Part shown: piece by piece, positions 47,138-57,365 of the stretch
How the letters are laid out: the number at the start of each line of letters is the position of its first letter
How positions within the stretch are numbered: position 1 is the stretch's first letter
NCBI RefSeq assembly: GCF_001425835.1
Contig: NZ_LMDP01000001.1
Location: 1,055,476-1,119,475 of the forward strand
Origin: Afipia sp. Root123D2
Lineage (GTDB): Bacteria > Pseudomonadota > Alphaproteobacteria > Rhizobiales > Xanthobacteraceae
DNA: 64,000 bases
Direction of reading: 5' to 3'
Made by a program: the position numbers and the translations under genes
Notes under the pieces: generated by a model
What the model was told of the DNA's origin: nothing
What the model saw: the letters and a program-made list of their open reading frames with translations, nothing else
Database searches by the model: none

Positions 47138-47692
47138 TCAGCCGGGCCGGGTGGTCTGGACCACCGGCATCGGGACGGAACTGTTGATGATCACGGTTCC
47201 CAGAACCATGTCGTGCAGCAACTGGCGGCGGCCGTTGAACAGGCCGACCAGGACGATGAACGGAGTCAGGAACGACACCGAGATCCAGTACAGCACGGCA
47301 TGGGTTGCCCCGAGCAGAAAGTACGGCCGCTCGCCGGTCCAGGTCCGCATCTCCACGCCCATGGTCCGCATGCCGATGGTCGCGCCATGCTTTCCGCCGA
47401 GCGAGGCGCCGTAATAGATCAGCGCCCAGATCACCGAGAACGGCGAGATCAGCCAGAACAGGAACCAGCCGAGCCCGAGCGTCACCACGCCGAACAGCGT
47501 GATGAAGATGACGGCAAGGATGATCGGAATCGACAGCACGACCAGGTCGATCAGGAACGCGATGAAACGCTTGGTCAGAACGCCGCGGAACAGTTCGGCA
47601 TTCAGCCACGGATCGTAGGCGGGGGCACGCGCACCGGACGGGTCGTTGCGCCAGGTGGCGCCGCCGTTGCCGGAGTTTCTGGTGTCGGACAT
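47138..47692 (-). CDS. RDD-family membrane protein
   Basis: A 184-residue inner-membrane protein. The defining Arg-Asp-Asp region appears as KRFIAFLIDLVVLSIPIIL, and a later GGKHGATIGMRTMGV motif is typical. Three to four hydrophobic helices are present, with a polar N-terminal tail of about 35 residues. RDD proteins are transporters or transport accessories in several cases, sometimes sodium related, but no substrate can be inferred. It lies between hemB and bpt in the same direction, as in many relatives. Confidence 0.92.
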   Translation of the reverse strand: MSDTRNSGNGGATWRNDPSGARAPAYDPWLNAELFRGVLTKRFIAFLIDLVVLSIPIILAVIFITLFGVVTLGLGWFLFWLISPFSVIWALIYYGASLGGKHGATIGMRTMGVEMRTWTGERPYFLLGATHAVLYWISVSFLTPFIVLVGLFNGRRQLLHDMVLGTVIINSSVPMPVVQTTRPG

Positions 47693-47846
47693 GCTCGCTC
47701 TCCCTCTCGTCCCGTCGGGACGGACTTAAGCGCACATGGCGATGCCGCCGGAGGCGCGCAAGACGAGTTAGGCTCACATGGAGAAAAAGTTATGGCGCTG
47801 CCGCCACGAAGACGTCACTGCTTTTTAGACGGCTATGCCCTTGAAC

Positions 47847-48975
<1,129 letters not shown>

Positions 48976-49103
48976 GTTTTGCGCGCAAACCCGGCGGGGA
49001 CCTGCGCAGGCCTTGCCCGTTTAGCCAGCCAGGCCCGCGCTTTCGCCGCCATCCGAACAAGCGGATTGATTTTGTCGCCCCGGCAGACCAAGACTCCGAT
49101 CCA

Positions 49104-49601
49104 ATGAACACCGAATCCCGCCCTTCGATGAAAACGCGCATGGTCCATGTCTTCGGATCCGCCGCGGAATCGCGCGAGCAGATCAGCGGCGGTTCGCCGG
49201 TGCCGGAAGACACCGAAACCGGCGGCAATGCCTGGACGTCGCGGCTGGTTTTGTTTCTTCGCATCATGGCGGTGATCGCGATGGCGAAAGGACTCTATCA
49301 CTGGGCTGAAATCACCGGCTTCATCGGCAGCGAAGACACCGCGTTCGAAGTGCAGACCACGCAATGGCAAAGCGCAACAGTTTACTTCGCGGTGATCGAA
49401 CTGGTCGCTGCTGTCGGCTTGTGGCTGGCGACGCCGTGGGGCGCGGTGGTGTGGCTGACATCCGTGGTGTCGATGGCGGTGATCGAGCTGATGTTTCCGG
49501 CGATCTACGGCAGCAATTATCTCGTCGTTATTCTCGCGCTCGTGCTGCTGGTCATTTATCTGGCGCTGGCCTGGATGGCGGCCCGGGAGCGGCCGCCATG
49601 A
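49104..49601 (+). CDS. DUF6163-type membrane protein
   Basis: A 165-residue inner-membrane protein. About 40 polar N-terminal residues precede four hydrophobic helices (LVLFLRIMAVIAMAKGL, SATVYFAVIELVAAVGLWL, GAVVWLTSVVSMAVIELMF, YLVVILALVLLVIYLALAW). I recognise it as the small membrane protein usually encoded next to ldtR in Hyphomicrobiales (DUF6163). Its frame is open farther upstream; the ATG at 49104 gives a reasonable N-terminus, and 49128 is an alternative. Likely cell-envelope related by association. Confidence 0.75.
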   Translation: MNTESRPSMKTRMVHVFGSAAESREQISGGSPVPEDTETGGNAWTSRLVLFLRIMAVIAMAKGLYHWAEITGFIGSEDTAFEVQTTQWQSATVYFAVIELVAAVGLWLATPWGAVVWLTSVVSMAVIELMFPAIYGSNYLVVILALVLLVIYLALAWMAARERPP

Positions 49602-49871
49602 TGATCAACAGAATCTTTCAAATTTGAGCGATCGGTGTTCTGGAATGCGACAGATCACGTGACGAAGCGTGAACGCAGGGCCGATAGCGTGAATCGAAAG
49701 TAACAAAAAGCCCTGAAATCACGGGCTAAATCGATCGTTTACCGATTCAAATAAACCTTCTCTTTATGCTGTTGTTTAAGCTGATCTTCAAACGCTGCCC
49801 TTACGTTCTGGCTATCAGGCGGGACAAAAGTTTCGTCGAATAAGTCGTAAAACGACAACAGGGGAAGTGTC
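49602..49871. other. Leader and promoter region of ldtR
   Basis: 270 bases, AT-rich from 49690 to 49790 and the most AT-rich intergenic section in the right half of the window. It ends with a good GGGGAAG ribosome-binding site at 49861-49867. It probably contains the ldtR promoter and, if autoregulated, an operator. I see no long perfect dyad. Confidence 0.4.
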
Positions 49872-50384
49872 ATGATGAAAGCCGCAGCTACGGCGGTTGA
49901 AACCGTCGGTCGCGATTCCGCCGCGCCGATCCAGCCTCTTTATCTCGAAGCACTGACGCTCGTCGAACGGCTGCATCGCCGTTTGCTCGACGTCATCAAG
50001 GACGAATTCGATCGTCGCGGCCGCGCCGATATCAACTCGGTGCAGGCGCTGCTGCTCTACAACATCGGCGACAAGGAATTGACCGCCGGTGAACTGCGCA
50101 CCCGCGGTTACTATCTCGGCTCGAACGTGTCCTACAATCTGAAGAAGCTCGTCGAGATGGGCTTCCTCGATCATCAGCGTTCGCGCGTCGATCGCCGTTC
50201 GGTCCGCATCCGTCTCACCGCGCAGGGCCAGGAGGTCCGCCACATCGTAGACGCGCTTTATCAGAAGCACGTCAAGACGGTGGAGCAGGTCGGCGGCATC
50301 TCGAACGAGGAGTTCGCGACCCTGAACAAGTCGCTGCACCGTCTCGAGCGCTTCTGGACCGACCAGATCCTGTATCGGCTCTGA
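49872..50384 (+). CDS. ldtR: MarR-family regulator LdtR
   Basis: A 170-residue winged-helix regulator. LYLEALTLVERLHRRLLDVI is the first dimer helix. INSVQALLLYNIGDKELTAG and LRTRGYYLGSNVSYNLKKLV hold the recognition helix; DHQRSRVDRRSVRIRLTAQG is the wing. This is the LdtR type known from Liberibacter and Sinorhizobium, which regulates L,D-transpeptidase and osmotic stress genes. Adjacent to the DUF6163-type gene, as in relatives. A hairpin follows its stop. Confidence 0.9.
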   Translation: MMKAAATAVETVGRDSAAPIQPLYLEALTLVERLHRRLLDVIKDEFDRRGRADINSVQALLLYNIGDKELTAGELRTRGYYLGSNVSYNLKKLVEMGFLDHQRSRVDRRSVRIRLTAQGQEVRHIVDALYQKHVKTVEQVGGISNEEFATLNKSLHRLERFWTDQILYRL

Positions 50385-50385
50385 G

Positions 50386-50400
50386 CATTTTCTGAAAATG
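50386..50400 (+). repeat. Small hairpin directly after ldtR
   Basis: Perfect inverted repeat CATTTTC-T-GAAAATG one base after the ldtR stop codon. No T-run; probably a 3'-end structure rather than an efficient terminator. Confidence 0.5.
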
Positions 50401-50536
50401 GGGCCAAGCCGGCGCAAGACCGGCAGCCCGTCTTCTATTCAGCCAGCCCTCCCTGGCTTACGCCGAAGTGCGCCCAAGACGCACACGGCACGATCTTGCG
50501 CGAGATTCCCCTGGCGCGGGATGAAGTGCGATCTCG

Positions 50537-50569
50537 CCGGCTCCCTCGCGGGGGCCGGTTTTGTTTTTG
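50537..50569 (+). terminator. Strong terminator 150 bases after ldtR
   Basis: Nine-pair stem CCGGCTCCC-TCGC-GGGGGCCGG (one wobble) followed by TTTTGTTTTTG. It ends whatever transcript crosses 50385-50536: either a long ldtR 3' UTR or a separate small RNA. Confidence 0.85.
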
Positions 50570-50618
50570 CAGGCTGGCCGCGCCGTCCCGCGGGAAAGCG
50601 CCGGATCGCGAAACGCGG

Positions 50619-50711
50619 CTACAGGATCAGGCTGAACATCAGCACCACGAGCGCGAAGGCGACCGGGTAATAGAGCCGGTTGTCCTCGGCGATGGCCTCG
50701 ATAAGTTTCAT
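50619..50711 (-). CDS. Candidate 30-residue membrane peptide
   Basis: A 30-codon ORF reading MKLIEAIAEDNRLYYPVAFA then LVVLMFSLIL. A short amphipathic, acidic head is followed by one membrane helix. A GGGGGTTCCGC sequence precedes the ATG. The clean head-plus-helix layout and ribosome-binding site make it credible as a small single-pass membrane protein. No homology claim can be made from sequence alone. Confidence 0.5.
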   Translation of the reverse strand: MKLIEAIAEDNRLYYPVAFALVVLMFSLIL

Positions 50712-50896
50712 GCGGAACCCCCGATAAAAAGGGGCAATACCGTGGCGGCCCATTTGTTCCCCCGGGATCGGGTGTTTTTCGAAGGCGTGCCCGGCGCTCG
50801 CCCGTCCGCGCAGTTGGTGCCGGAAGGCCGGGAACCAAATTCCTGCTTTGCTGTTGGCGATGGGATCAACCTTCTTCATCCCAATCGGGTGATACC

Positions 50897-51031
50897 ATGC
50901 GGCGCAAGATTCACGACTGGATGGTCGGCAGCGACCCCTATGTGCTGGAGCTGGCGGGCGACGCGATGTTCGCGGTGCTGTCAGCGGCGGTGGTGACCGG
51001 CGGCATACGGTTCGTCGTCGGATTCCTCTGA
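50897..51031 (+). CDS. Candidate 44-residue small protein
   Basis: A 44-codon ORF, MRRKIHDWMVGSDPYVLELA followed by GDAMFAVLSAAVVTGGIRFV and VGFL. The basic start and one hydrophobic helix suggest a small membrane-inserted peptide. The upstream GGGTGAT is a weak ribosome-binding site. Codon choice is consistent with GC-rich coding DNA. It could also be a chance frame; conservation would decide. Confidence 0.45.
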   Translation: MRRKIHDWMVGSDPYVLELAGDAMFAVLSAAVVTGGIRFVVGFL

Positions 51032-51152
51032 GGCGGCGTCCCGCATCACCGGCGGCAGGGCGGTTTGAAAGGGAATCGACTCGTAAACGAGTCCTGAATC
51101 CCGCGCGCGCAAAGCCAAAAATAAAGCCCGAGACTCTTGACCGGACTCTTTC

Positions 51153-51170
51153 CATCATTCTCGAATGATG
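51153..51170. promoter_or_regulatory. Perfect dyad over the start of a tiny ORF
   Basis: CATCATTC-TC-GAATGATG, perfect 8-base arms with a two-base centre, followed directly by AAG. It overlaps the ATGATG start of the next candidate ORF. A TTGACC lies at 51137-51142. It could be an operator or an RNA hairpin that hides the start codon. Confidence 0.4.
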
Positions 51171-51275
51171 AAGACGATTCTCAAAACAACCCGCGACCGT
51201 GTGCAGGTCGCTTTGATGCTCGTTTTGCTGGCGGCGTGTTCGCTGAACGTGGTGTTCTTATGCGCCCGTTTCTAG
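51165..51275 (+). CDS. Candidate 36-residue hydrophobic peptide
   Basis: A 36-codon ORF, MMKTILKTTRDRVQVALMLV followed by LLAACSLNVVFLCARF. A basic head and a hydrophobic core are seen; LLAAC resembles a lipobox, but the chain ends 11 residues later. The start lies in a perfect dyad. No good ribosome-binding site is seen, so confidence is low. Confidence 0.3.
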   Translation: MMKTILKTTRDRVQVALMLVLLAACSLNVVFLCARF

Positions 51276-51588
51276 GAACGGTTGCGCGGGCAAGGGCGTA
51301 CAGCCGCCGTTCGCGGCAGGTCTCTTTTGCATTTTCGTGCTTTGGCGGCCAAATCGCCCGCCAAACGCGCCCGGTCGTGGTTGCCGGGCGCTATATCTGG
51401 CATAAATAGCCGGCCGTGGGTGCCAGAACTTGGCCGCCGGGGCCGGATATGATATCCCGCACGCGCTGCTTCCGACCGTCACCCGGAGCGAGGCCAGGGC
51501 AACCAAACCGGTTTTCCGCCTGAAATTGCTCCCAGATTGAGCCGTCCGCGCCCAGCCGAAGGGCCGCGGCGGTGGAGACATTTCGCTC
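51276..51588. other. Region upstream of glyA
   Basis: About 310 bases without a supported gene. I looked for a glycine riboswitch or other conserved leader and saw none. It must contain the glyA promoter. AACCGGTTTTCCG at 51510-51522 resembles part of the dispersed repeat seen at 54523 but may be coincidence. Confidence 0.4.
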
Positions 51589-52890
51589 ATGAGCTCTTCT
51601 GCCAAAACTGCTTCCGCTCCCGACTCGTTTTTCACGGCCTCGCTCGCCGACGCCGATCCTGAGATCGCAGCCGCGATCACGGGCGAACTCGGTCGCCAGC
51701 GCCACGAGATCGAACTGATCGCGTCGGAGAACATCGTCAGCCGCGCCGTCCTTGAGGCGCAAGGCTCGGTGATGACCAACAAGTACGCGGAAGGCTATCC
51801 GGGCGCGCGCTATTACGGCGGTTGCGAATGGGTCGACGTGGCGGAGACGCTCGCGATCGAACGCGCCAAGAAACTGTTCGGTGCCGGCTTCGCCAACGTT
51901 CAGCCGAACTCCGGCAGCCAGATGAACCAGGCGGTGTTCCTCGCGCTGCTGCAGCCGGGCGACACCTTCATGGGCCTCGACCTTGCTGCTGGCGGCCATC
52001 TCACTCACGGCGCGCCGGTCAACATGTCCGGCAAATGGTTCAAGCCGGCGCACTACACCGTGCGTCGCGAGGACCAGATCATCGATATGGATGAAGTGGC
52101 CAAGCAGGCCGAACAGATCAAGCCGAAGCTGATCATTGCGGGCGGTTCGGCCTATTCGCGGGCGTGGGACTTCAAGCGCTTCCGTGAGATCGCCGACAGC
52201 GTCGGCGCCTACCTCATGGTCGACATGGCGCACTTTGCCGGCCTCGTGGCTGGCGGCGTCCATGCCTCGCCGGTGCCGCACGCGCACGTCACGACGACGA
52301 CGACCCACAAGTCGCTGCGCGGACCGCGCGGCGGCCTGATCCTGAGCAACGACGAAGCGATCGCCAAGAAGCTCAACTCGGCGATCTTCCCCGGCCTGCA
52401 GGGCGGGCCGCTGATGCACGTCATCGCCGCCAAGGCGGTGGCCTTCAAGGAAGCGCTGCAACCGGACTTCAAGATTTACGCGAAGAACGTCGTCGAAAAC
52501 GCGAAGGCGCTTGCGGAAACGCTGCGCTCCAACGGTTTCGAGATCGTCTCCGGCGGCACTGACAATCACCTGATGCTGGTCGACCTGCGGCCGAAGGGCC
52601 TCAAGGGCAACATCTCCGAGAAGGCGCTCGTGCGTGCGGGCCTCACCTGCAACAAGAACGGCATTCCGTTCGATCCCGAAAAGCCGTTCGTCACCTCAGG
52701 CCTCCGTCTTGGCACGCCGGCGACGACCACGCGCGGTTTCGGCGTTGCCGAATTCAAGCAGGTCGGCACGCTGATCGCCGAGGTGCTCAACGCGGTGGCG
52801 CAGTCGGAAGACGGCAAGGCCCCCGGCGTCGAGGCGGCGGTGAAAGAGAAGGTCAAGGCTCTGACCAGCCGTTTTCCGATTTACCAATAA
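51589..52890 (+). CDS. glyA: Serine hydroxymethyltransferase
   Basis: A 433-residue PLP enzyme interconverting serine and glycine with tetrahydrofolate, the main source of one-carbon units. The PLP lysine is K241 in [28 protein letters not shown], the [15 protein letters not shown] motif and [12 protein letters not shown] are intact. It begins the conserved glyA-nrdR-rib-nusB-thiL series. The product glycine and formyl groups feed purine synthesis, and purines supply riboflavin made by the next genes. Confidence 0.98.
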   Translation: MSSSAKTASAPDSFFTASLADADPEIAAAITGELGRQRHEIELIASENIVSRAVLEAQGSVMTNKYAEGYPGARYYGGCEWVDVAETLAIERAKKLFGAGFANVQPNSGSQMNQAVFLALLQPGDTFMGLDLAAGGHLTHGAPVNMSGKWFKPAHYTVRREDQIIDMDEVAKQAEQIKPKLIIAGGSAYSRAWDFKRFREIADSVGAYLMVDMAHFAGLVAGGVHASPVPHAHVTTTTTHKSLRGPRGGLILSNDEAIAKKLNSAIFPGLQGGPLMHVIAAKAVAFKEALQPDFKIYAKNVVENAKALAETLRSNGFEIVSGGTDNHLMLVDLRPKGLKGNISEKALVRAGLTCNKNGIPFDPEKPFVTSGLRLGTPATTTRGFGVAEFKQVGTLIAEVLNAVAQSEDGKAPGVEAAVKEKVKALTSRFPIYQ

Positions 52891-52914
52891 GGGTAACCCA
52901 GAAGGTTTCCGCCG

Positions 52915-53397
52915 ATGCGTTGCCCAAGCTGCAACAGTCTCGACACTCAGGTGAAGGATTCCCGGCCGACTGAAGATTCGGCCGTGATCCGGCGGCGGCG
53001 CGTCTGCATGGCGTGCAATTTCCGCTTCACCACGTTCGAGCGCGTGCAGCTTCGCGAACTGACCGTCATCAAGCGCAACAGCCGCCGGGTCCCGTTCGAT
53101 CGCGACAAGCTGGTGCGCTCGGTGCAAATCTCACTGCGCAAGCGGCCGGTCGATCCGGAGCGTGTCGAGAAGATGGTGTCCGCTATCGTCCGCGAGCTCG
53201 AGAGCGGCGGCGAATCCGAAGTCTCGTCGGAGGTGATCGGCGAAATCGTGATGGAGCATCTGCGCCAGCTCGACGACGTCGCTTATGTCCGCTTCGCATC
53301 CGTGTATCGCAATTTCCGCGAGGCCAAGGATTTCGAAGCCGTGCTCGGTGAACTGTCCGGCGACGACGATCCACGCGCGGCGGCCTTGCGGAAATGA
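52915..53397 (+). CDS. nrdR: Transcriptional repressor NrdR
   Basis: A 160-residue repressor of ribonucleotide reductase genes. A zinc ribbon is formed by C3, C6, C31 and C34 (MRCPSC and VCMAC). The ATP-cone domain follows ([20 protein letters not shown] ... [17 protein letters not shown]), which senses ATP/dATP. It lies 24 bases after glyA and 25 before ribD, a standard arrangement. No nrd operon is in this window, so its targets are elsewhere. Confidence 0.97.
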   Translation: MRCPSCNSLDTQVKDSRPTEDSAVIRRRRVCMACNFRFTTFERVQLRELTVIKRNSRRVPFDRDKLVRSVQISLRKRPVDPERVEKMVSAIVRELESGGESEVSSEVIGEIVMEHLRQLDDVAYVRFASVYRNFREAKDFEAVLGELSGDDDPRAAALRK

Positions 53398-53422
53398 CCG
53401 GTCGCGGTCGTCATTGCCGCCG

Positions 53423-54526
53423 ATGACATCCGATCAACGCTTCATGCAACTCGCGCTGGCGCTCGGGCGGCGCGGGCAGGGCCGCACCTGGCCCAATCCC
53501 GCTGTCGGGGCGGTCATCGTCAAAGATGGTGTGATCGTCGGGCGTGGCTGGACCCAATCCGGCGGGCGGCCCCATGCTGAGCCGGAAGCGCTGGCACGGG
53601 CAGGCGAAGCCGCGCGCGGCGCGACGCTCTATGTCACGCTGGAGCCATGCTCGCATGTCGGCAAATCGCCGCCGTGCGCCGATGCGATTATCGCGGCGGG
53701 CATTGCGCGCGTTGTTTCCGCTGTCGAGGATCCCAATCCGGAAGTCGCCGGGCAGGGACACGCCCGGCTGCGTGCTGCCGGCATCGCGGTCGAGGTCGGC
53801 CTCTGCACCGAAGAAGCCGCGCGCGATCATGCCGGACATTTCCTGCGGGTGCGCGAAAAGCGCCCGCATGTGTTGCTCAAGCTGGCGGTGTCGGCCGACG
53901 ACAGGATTGCTGCCGCTGGTCACCGGCCGGTCGCGATCACCGGCGAGACTGCAAAAGCGCGCGTCCATCTGCTGCGCGCGCAGAGCGACGCCATCCTGGT
54001 CGGCATCGGCACCGTGCTGGCGGACGATCCGCTGTTGACCTGCCGCTTGCCGGGTCTGGAAAAGCGGTCGCCGGTGCGCATCGTACTCGACCGTGCGCTG
54101 CGGCTGCCGGGTGATAGCAGGCTTATTCATTCGGCGCGCGAGACACCACTATGGGTGATGACATCGAGCACGTCGGATGCGCGGGCTGCGATGAAGCTCG
54201 GCGGGGCGGGTGCGCAGATCATGCGGGTCGCGACGACGGAGACGCCGCCCGGTCTCGATCTTCAGGCCGTTTCAAACGCGCTGTCGGAGAAGGGGATTAC
54301 GCGGCTGATGGTCGAAGGTGGCGCACGAGTGGCGTCCTCGTTTCTCGCGGCCGGTCTGGTCGACGAGATCTGGCTGCTGCGCGGACCGCAGGAGATTGGC
54401 TTGGGCGGCGTGGCTGCGCTCGATACGCAACCCTTCTCTGTCATCACGCAGTCGCCACGCTGGCGTGTGCGTGCTACCGAAACGCTGGATCGAGATACAC
54501 TGACCATCTACGAGCGCCGCCTCTGA
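53423..54526 (+). CDS. ribD: Bifunctional pyrimidine deaminase/reductase RibD
   Basis: A 367-residue fusion for steps two and three of riboflavin synthesis. The N-terminal deaminase domain has zinc ligands H51 (HAEPEAL), C76 and C85 (PCSHVGKSPPC) with E53 as proton shuttle. The C-terminal NADPH-dependent reductase has LKLAVSADDRIA, SDAILVGIGTVLADDP and LMVEGGARV. The ATG at 53423 gives the normal N-terminus. Its stop codon lies in a repeat hairpin. Confidence 0.97.
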   Translation: MTSDQRFMQLALALGRRGQGRTWPNPAVGAVIVKDGVIVGRGWTQSGGRPHAEPEALARAGEAARGATLYVTLEPCSHVGKSPPCADAIIAAGIARVVSAVEDPNPEVAGQGHARLRAAGIAVEVGLCTEEAARDHAGHFLRVREKRPHVLLKLAVSADDRIAAAGHRPVAITGETAKARVHLLRAQSDAILVGIGTVLADDPLLTCRLPGLEKRSPVRIVLDRALRLPGDSRLIHSARETPLWVMTSSTSDARAAMKLGGAGAQIMRVATTETPPGLDLQAVSNALSEKGITRLMVEGGARVASSFLAAGLVDEIWLLRGPQEIGLGGVAALDTQPFSVITQSPRWRVRATETLDRDTLTIYERRL

Positions 54527-54559
54527 TCCGGAAAAATGGAAACCGGTTTTTCCGATCAG
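54523..54559. repeat. Palindromic dispersed repeat between ribD and ribE
   Basis: CTGATCCGGAAAAA - TGGAAACC - GGTTTTTCCGATCAG forms a long hairpin with one bulged base, overlapping the ribD stop. The GGAAAA.TGGAAACCGGTTTTCC core is one I recall as a very common intergenic element in Rhizobium/Bradyrhizobium genomes. It could modulate read-through between ribD and ribE. Confidence 0.65.
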
Positions 54560-54584
54560 ATCAGGGGCAAACAAAGAGAAAAGT

Positions 54585-55193
54585 ATGTTCACCGGCATCG
54601 TTACCGACGTGGGTCATATCGCCAGCTTCAAACCGACGGCGCAGGGGCAACTGCACCGGCTGCGGATTTCGTGCGCCTACGATCAGACGACAATCGCCGA
54701 TGGCGCATCGATCGCCTGCAACGGTGTCTGTCTCACGGTGGTGCAGTCGGGCGTCGAGCAGGGACGAACATGGTTCGATGTCGATGCCGCCGCCGAAACG
54801 CTGCGCATGACCACGGCACAAGACTGGAAGGAAGGAACGCGTCTCAATCTCGAGCGTGCGCTGAAGATCGGCGATGAACTCGGCGGCCACATCGTCGCGG
54901 GCCATGTCGATGGCATCGCGACCATCGTCTCGCGCACCGACTTGCCGGACATGGCGAAGTTCGAACTGCGCGCGCCGCGCCAACTGGCGCGGTTTATCGC
55001 CGCCAAAGGCTCGGTGACGCTCGACGGCGTATCGCTGACGGTCAACACCGCCGTGGATGATGTGTTTTCGGTGCTCATTATCCCGCATACGTTGCAGGTG
55101 ACGACGCTGGGCGACTGGCGGGAAGGCTCCGAGGTCAACCTTGAAATCGACCTGATGGCCCGTTACGCCGCGCGGCTGACCGAAATGAAGTAA
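54585..55193 (+). CDS. ribE: Riboflavin synthase alpha chain
   Basis: A 202-residue trimeric enzyme dismutating two 6,7-dimethyl-8-ribityllumazines. The two tandem barrels are visible: MFTGIVTDVGHIA ... IACNGVCLTVV in the first, and GGHIVAGHVDGIA ... VTLDGVSLTVN in the second. It follows ribD after a hairpin repeat and precedes ribH by 96 bases. No FMN riboswitch is seen upstream. Confidence 0.97.
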   Translation: MFTGIVTDVGHIASFKPTAQGQLHRLRISCAYDQTTIADGASIACNGVCLTVVQSGVEQGRTWFDVDAAAETLRMTTAQDWKEGTRLNLERALKIGDELGGHIVAGHVDGIATIVSRTDLPDMAKFELRAPRQLARFIAAKGSVTLDGVSLTVNTAVDDVFSVLIIPHTLQVTTLGDWREGSEVNLEIDLMARYAARLTEMK

Positions 55194-55289
55194 TGGCTGC
55201 CATACCGGAGTTCTAGCGGCTTGGCTTTACATGGCGCGACAGCTACAACCGCGCCGAACCCTATCATTCGAGATTGACGGAACGACACC

Positions 55290-55781
55290 ATGGCCGAGCC
55301 GCGCCGGGCGCAATTGAAGGACGATACCGATATCAGCGGCGCCCGCGTGGTGATCGTGGAAGCGCGTTTCTACGACGATATTCAGGATGCTCTGCTCGAG
55401 GGCGCTGTTGCTGAATTGAACGCCGCCGGTGTCGGTTACGACGTGATCAGCGTTCCCGGCGCGCTGGAAATTCCGTCGGCGGTCGCCATCGCGCTCGATG
55501 CGGCGATGAAGAAGGGCCGTTCCTATGACGGCGCGATTGCGCTCGGCTGCGTGATCCGCGGCGACACCATCCATTTCGAGGTGGTCTCGATGGAATCCGC
55601 ACGCGCCTTGATGGATATGTCGGTGGCGCGCAGCCTGCCGCTCGGCAACGGCATCGTCACCGTAAACGACGAAAAGCAGGCGTGGGCGCGGGCGCGGGTC
55701 AGCGAACTGAACAAGGGCGGCGACGCGGCGCGCGCCGCCGTGGCGATGATCCGCATCAAGCGCCGTCTGGCGAAACCCTGA
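55290..55781 (+). CDS. ribH: 6,7-dimethyl-8-ribityllumazine synthase
   Basis: A 163-residue lumazine synthase. [20 protein letters not shown], the [10 protein letters not shown] motif and [20 protein letters not shown] (with the catalytic histidine) match the family, as does [18 protein letters not shown]. It overlaps the nusB start by one base at TGATG, the usual ribH-nusB coupling. Confidence 0.97.
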   Translation: MAEPRRAQLKDDTDISGARVVIVEARFYDDIQDALLEGAVAELNAAGVGYDVISVPGALEIPSAVAIALDAAMKKGRSYDGAIALGCVIRGDTIHFEVVSMESARALMDMSVARSLPLGNGIVTVNDEKQAWARARVSELNKGGDAARAAVAMIRIKRRLAKP

Positions 55782-56257
55782 TGGCCGAAGCTCCAAAGAC
55801 CGCCGAGAAGAAAGCCAACCGGCGCGGCGCGGCGCGGCTGGCGGCGGTGCAGGCGCTGTACCAGATGGACATCGCCGGCGCGGGCATCAACGACATCTTC
55901 GCCGAGTTCGAAAGCCATTGGCTCGGTAACGAGGTCGAGGGCGACAAGTATCTGCCTGCGGAAGCGGCGTTCTTTCGCGACGTGGTCGCGGGCGTGGTGC
56001 GCGACCAGAACAAGCTCGATCTGCTGCTCGACGAGGCGCTGTCAAAGGGCTGGCCGCTAAAGCGGATCGACGCCATCCTGCGCGCGGTGCTGCGGGCCGG
56101 CGCTTATGAACTCGATCACCGCAAGGATGTGCCGGCGCGCGTGGTCATCAAGGAATACGTCGATGTTGCCCAGGCCTTCGTTGAAGGTGAGGAAACCGGT
56201 CTGGTCAATGCGGTGCTCGACCAGATCGCGCGTCAGTTCCGCGCAAGCGAGTTCTGA
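55781..56257 (+). CDS. nusB: Transcription antitermination factor NusB
   Basis: A 158-residue helical protein that binds boxA in rRNA leaders with NusE (S10). ANRRGAARLAAVQALYQMD is the RNA-binding N-terminal helix, followed by WPLKRIDAILRAVLRAGAYE and VVIKEYVDVAQAFVEGEETG, a hallmark. The first 12 residues are a short polar extension. It overlaps ribH and is followed by thiL after 124 bases. Confidence 0.97.
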   Translation: MAEAPKTAEKKANRRGAARLAAVQALYQMDIAGAGINDIFAEFESHWLGNEVEGDKYLPAEAAFFRDVVAGVVRDQNKLDLLLDEALSKGWPLKRIDAILRAVLRAGAYELDHRKDVPARVVIKEYVDVAQAFVEGEETGLVNAVLDQIARQFRASEF

Positions 56258-56381
56258 TACCGGAATTGTCATGCTTGGCCTTGTGCCGGGCGCCGACGTC
56301 TTGGGATACTCGTTAGGACGTGGATGGCCGGGGCGAGCCCGGCGATGTCGAAAATAGCGGTATGGCTGGATCCAACCTAAA

Positions 56382-57365
56382 ATGGCCTCTGCCGAAGACG
56401 ACCTGATCGGGCGCTACTTCCGGCCGCTGGCCACCGATGCCGGTGCGCTCGGCTTGATCGATGATGCCGCAACCCTGAAATCGACTGGCGACGACCTCGT
56501 GGTGACGACCGACGCCATCGTCGAGGGCGTTCATTTTCTGCCCGACGATCCGCCGCAAACCGTCGCGCAAAAAGCGCTGCGGGTGAACCTGTCGGATCTC
56601 GCCGCCAAGGGCGCGTTGCCCGCCGGTTTCGTTCTGACGTTGGCATTGCGTGAGATCAGCGATGCATGGCTGGCGCCGTTCGCCCACGCGCTCGGTGAGG
56701 ATGCGGCGCAATTCAAATGCCCGCTGCTCGGAGGCGATACGGTGTCCACACCCGGACCGGCGATGATCTCGATCACTGCATTCGGGCGCGTCCCGCCCGG
56801 CAAGATGGTCCGGCGTGATGGCGCCAGGGTGGGCGACCTCGTCGCCGTCACCGGCACGATCGGCGATGCGGCGCTCGGTCTGAAGGTTTTGCAGAAAGGC
56901 AGTGCGGCTGTGATGGTTGCGGACGATCCCGCAAGCCGCGATGCGCTGATTGGTCGCTACCGGGTCCCGCAGCCGCGCAATGCGCTCGCCGCGGCGGTGC
57001 GCGATCACGCCAGTGCCGCGATGGATGTCTCGGACGGCCTCGCGGGTGATCTCGCCAAGCTATGCAGGGCGTCCAGTGTCTCCGCTCTGGTCGAACTGGT
57101 GTCGGTACCGCTGTCGCCTGTTGCGATCAGGGCTCTGGTGCAGGGCGCGGCCGATCTCGAAACCGTGCTGGGGGGTGGAGACGACTACGAGATTCTCTGC
57201 ACCGTCCCCGAGAATCGGTGGGAGGCGTTTGTCGGGGCCGCGCGCACCGCGCAGGTTCCTGTGACGGTGATCGGCCGCATTGTGGCGGGGTCACAAGAGC
57301 CTGGCTTCGTTGACGGAGCAGGGCAGCCGGTCGTCCTGAAACGCTTGTCCTACAGCCATTTTTGA
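56382..57365 (+). CDS. thiL: Thiamine-monophosphate kinase
   Basis: A 327-residue PurM-fold kinase making thiamine diphosphate. DDAATLKSTGDDLVVTTDAI, ALRVNLSDLAAKGA (magnesium-binding aspartate), LLGGDTVSTPGP and SAAMDVSDGLAGDL are intact, and GGGDDYEILCTV closes the active site. It ends the ribD-to-thiL cofactor cluster. No other thi gene is nearby. Confidence 0.96.
   Translation: MASAEDDLIGRYFRPLATDAGALGLIDDAATLKSTGDDLVVTTDAIVEGVHFLPDDPPQTVAQKALRVNLSDLAAKGALPAGFVLTLALREISDAWLAPFAHALGEDAAQFKCPLLGGDTVSTPGPAMISITAFGRVPPGKMVRRDGARVGDLVAVTGTIGDAALGLKVLQKGSAAVMVADDPASRDALIGRYRVPQPRNALAAAVRDHASAAMDVSDGLAGDLAKLCRASSVSALVELVSVPLSPVAIRALVQGAADLETVLGGGDDYEILCTVPENRWEAFVGAARTAQVPVTVIGRIVAGSQEPGFVDGAGQPVVLKRLSYSHF

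Noticed and set aside
51276-51588. Glycine riboswitch before glyA
   Set aside because: Neither of the tandem aptamer cores could be recognised.
54560-55289. FMN riboswitch upstream of ribE or ribH
   Set aside because: The conserved AGGG..GTGAA core elements of the RFN leader are not visible in either short gap.
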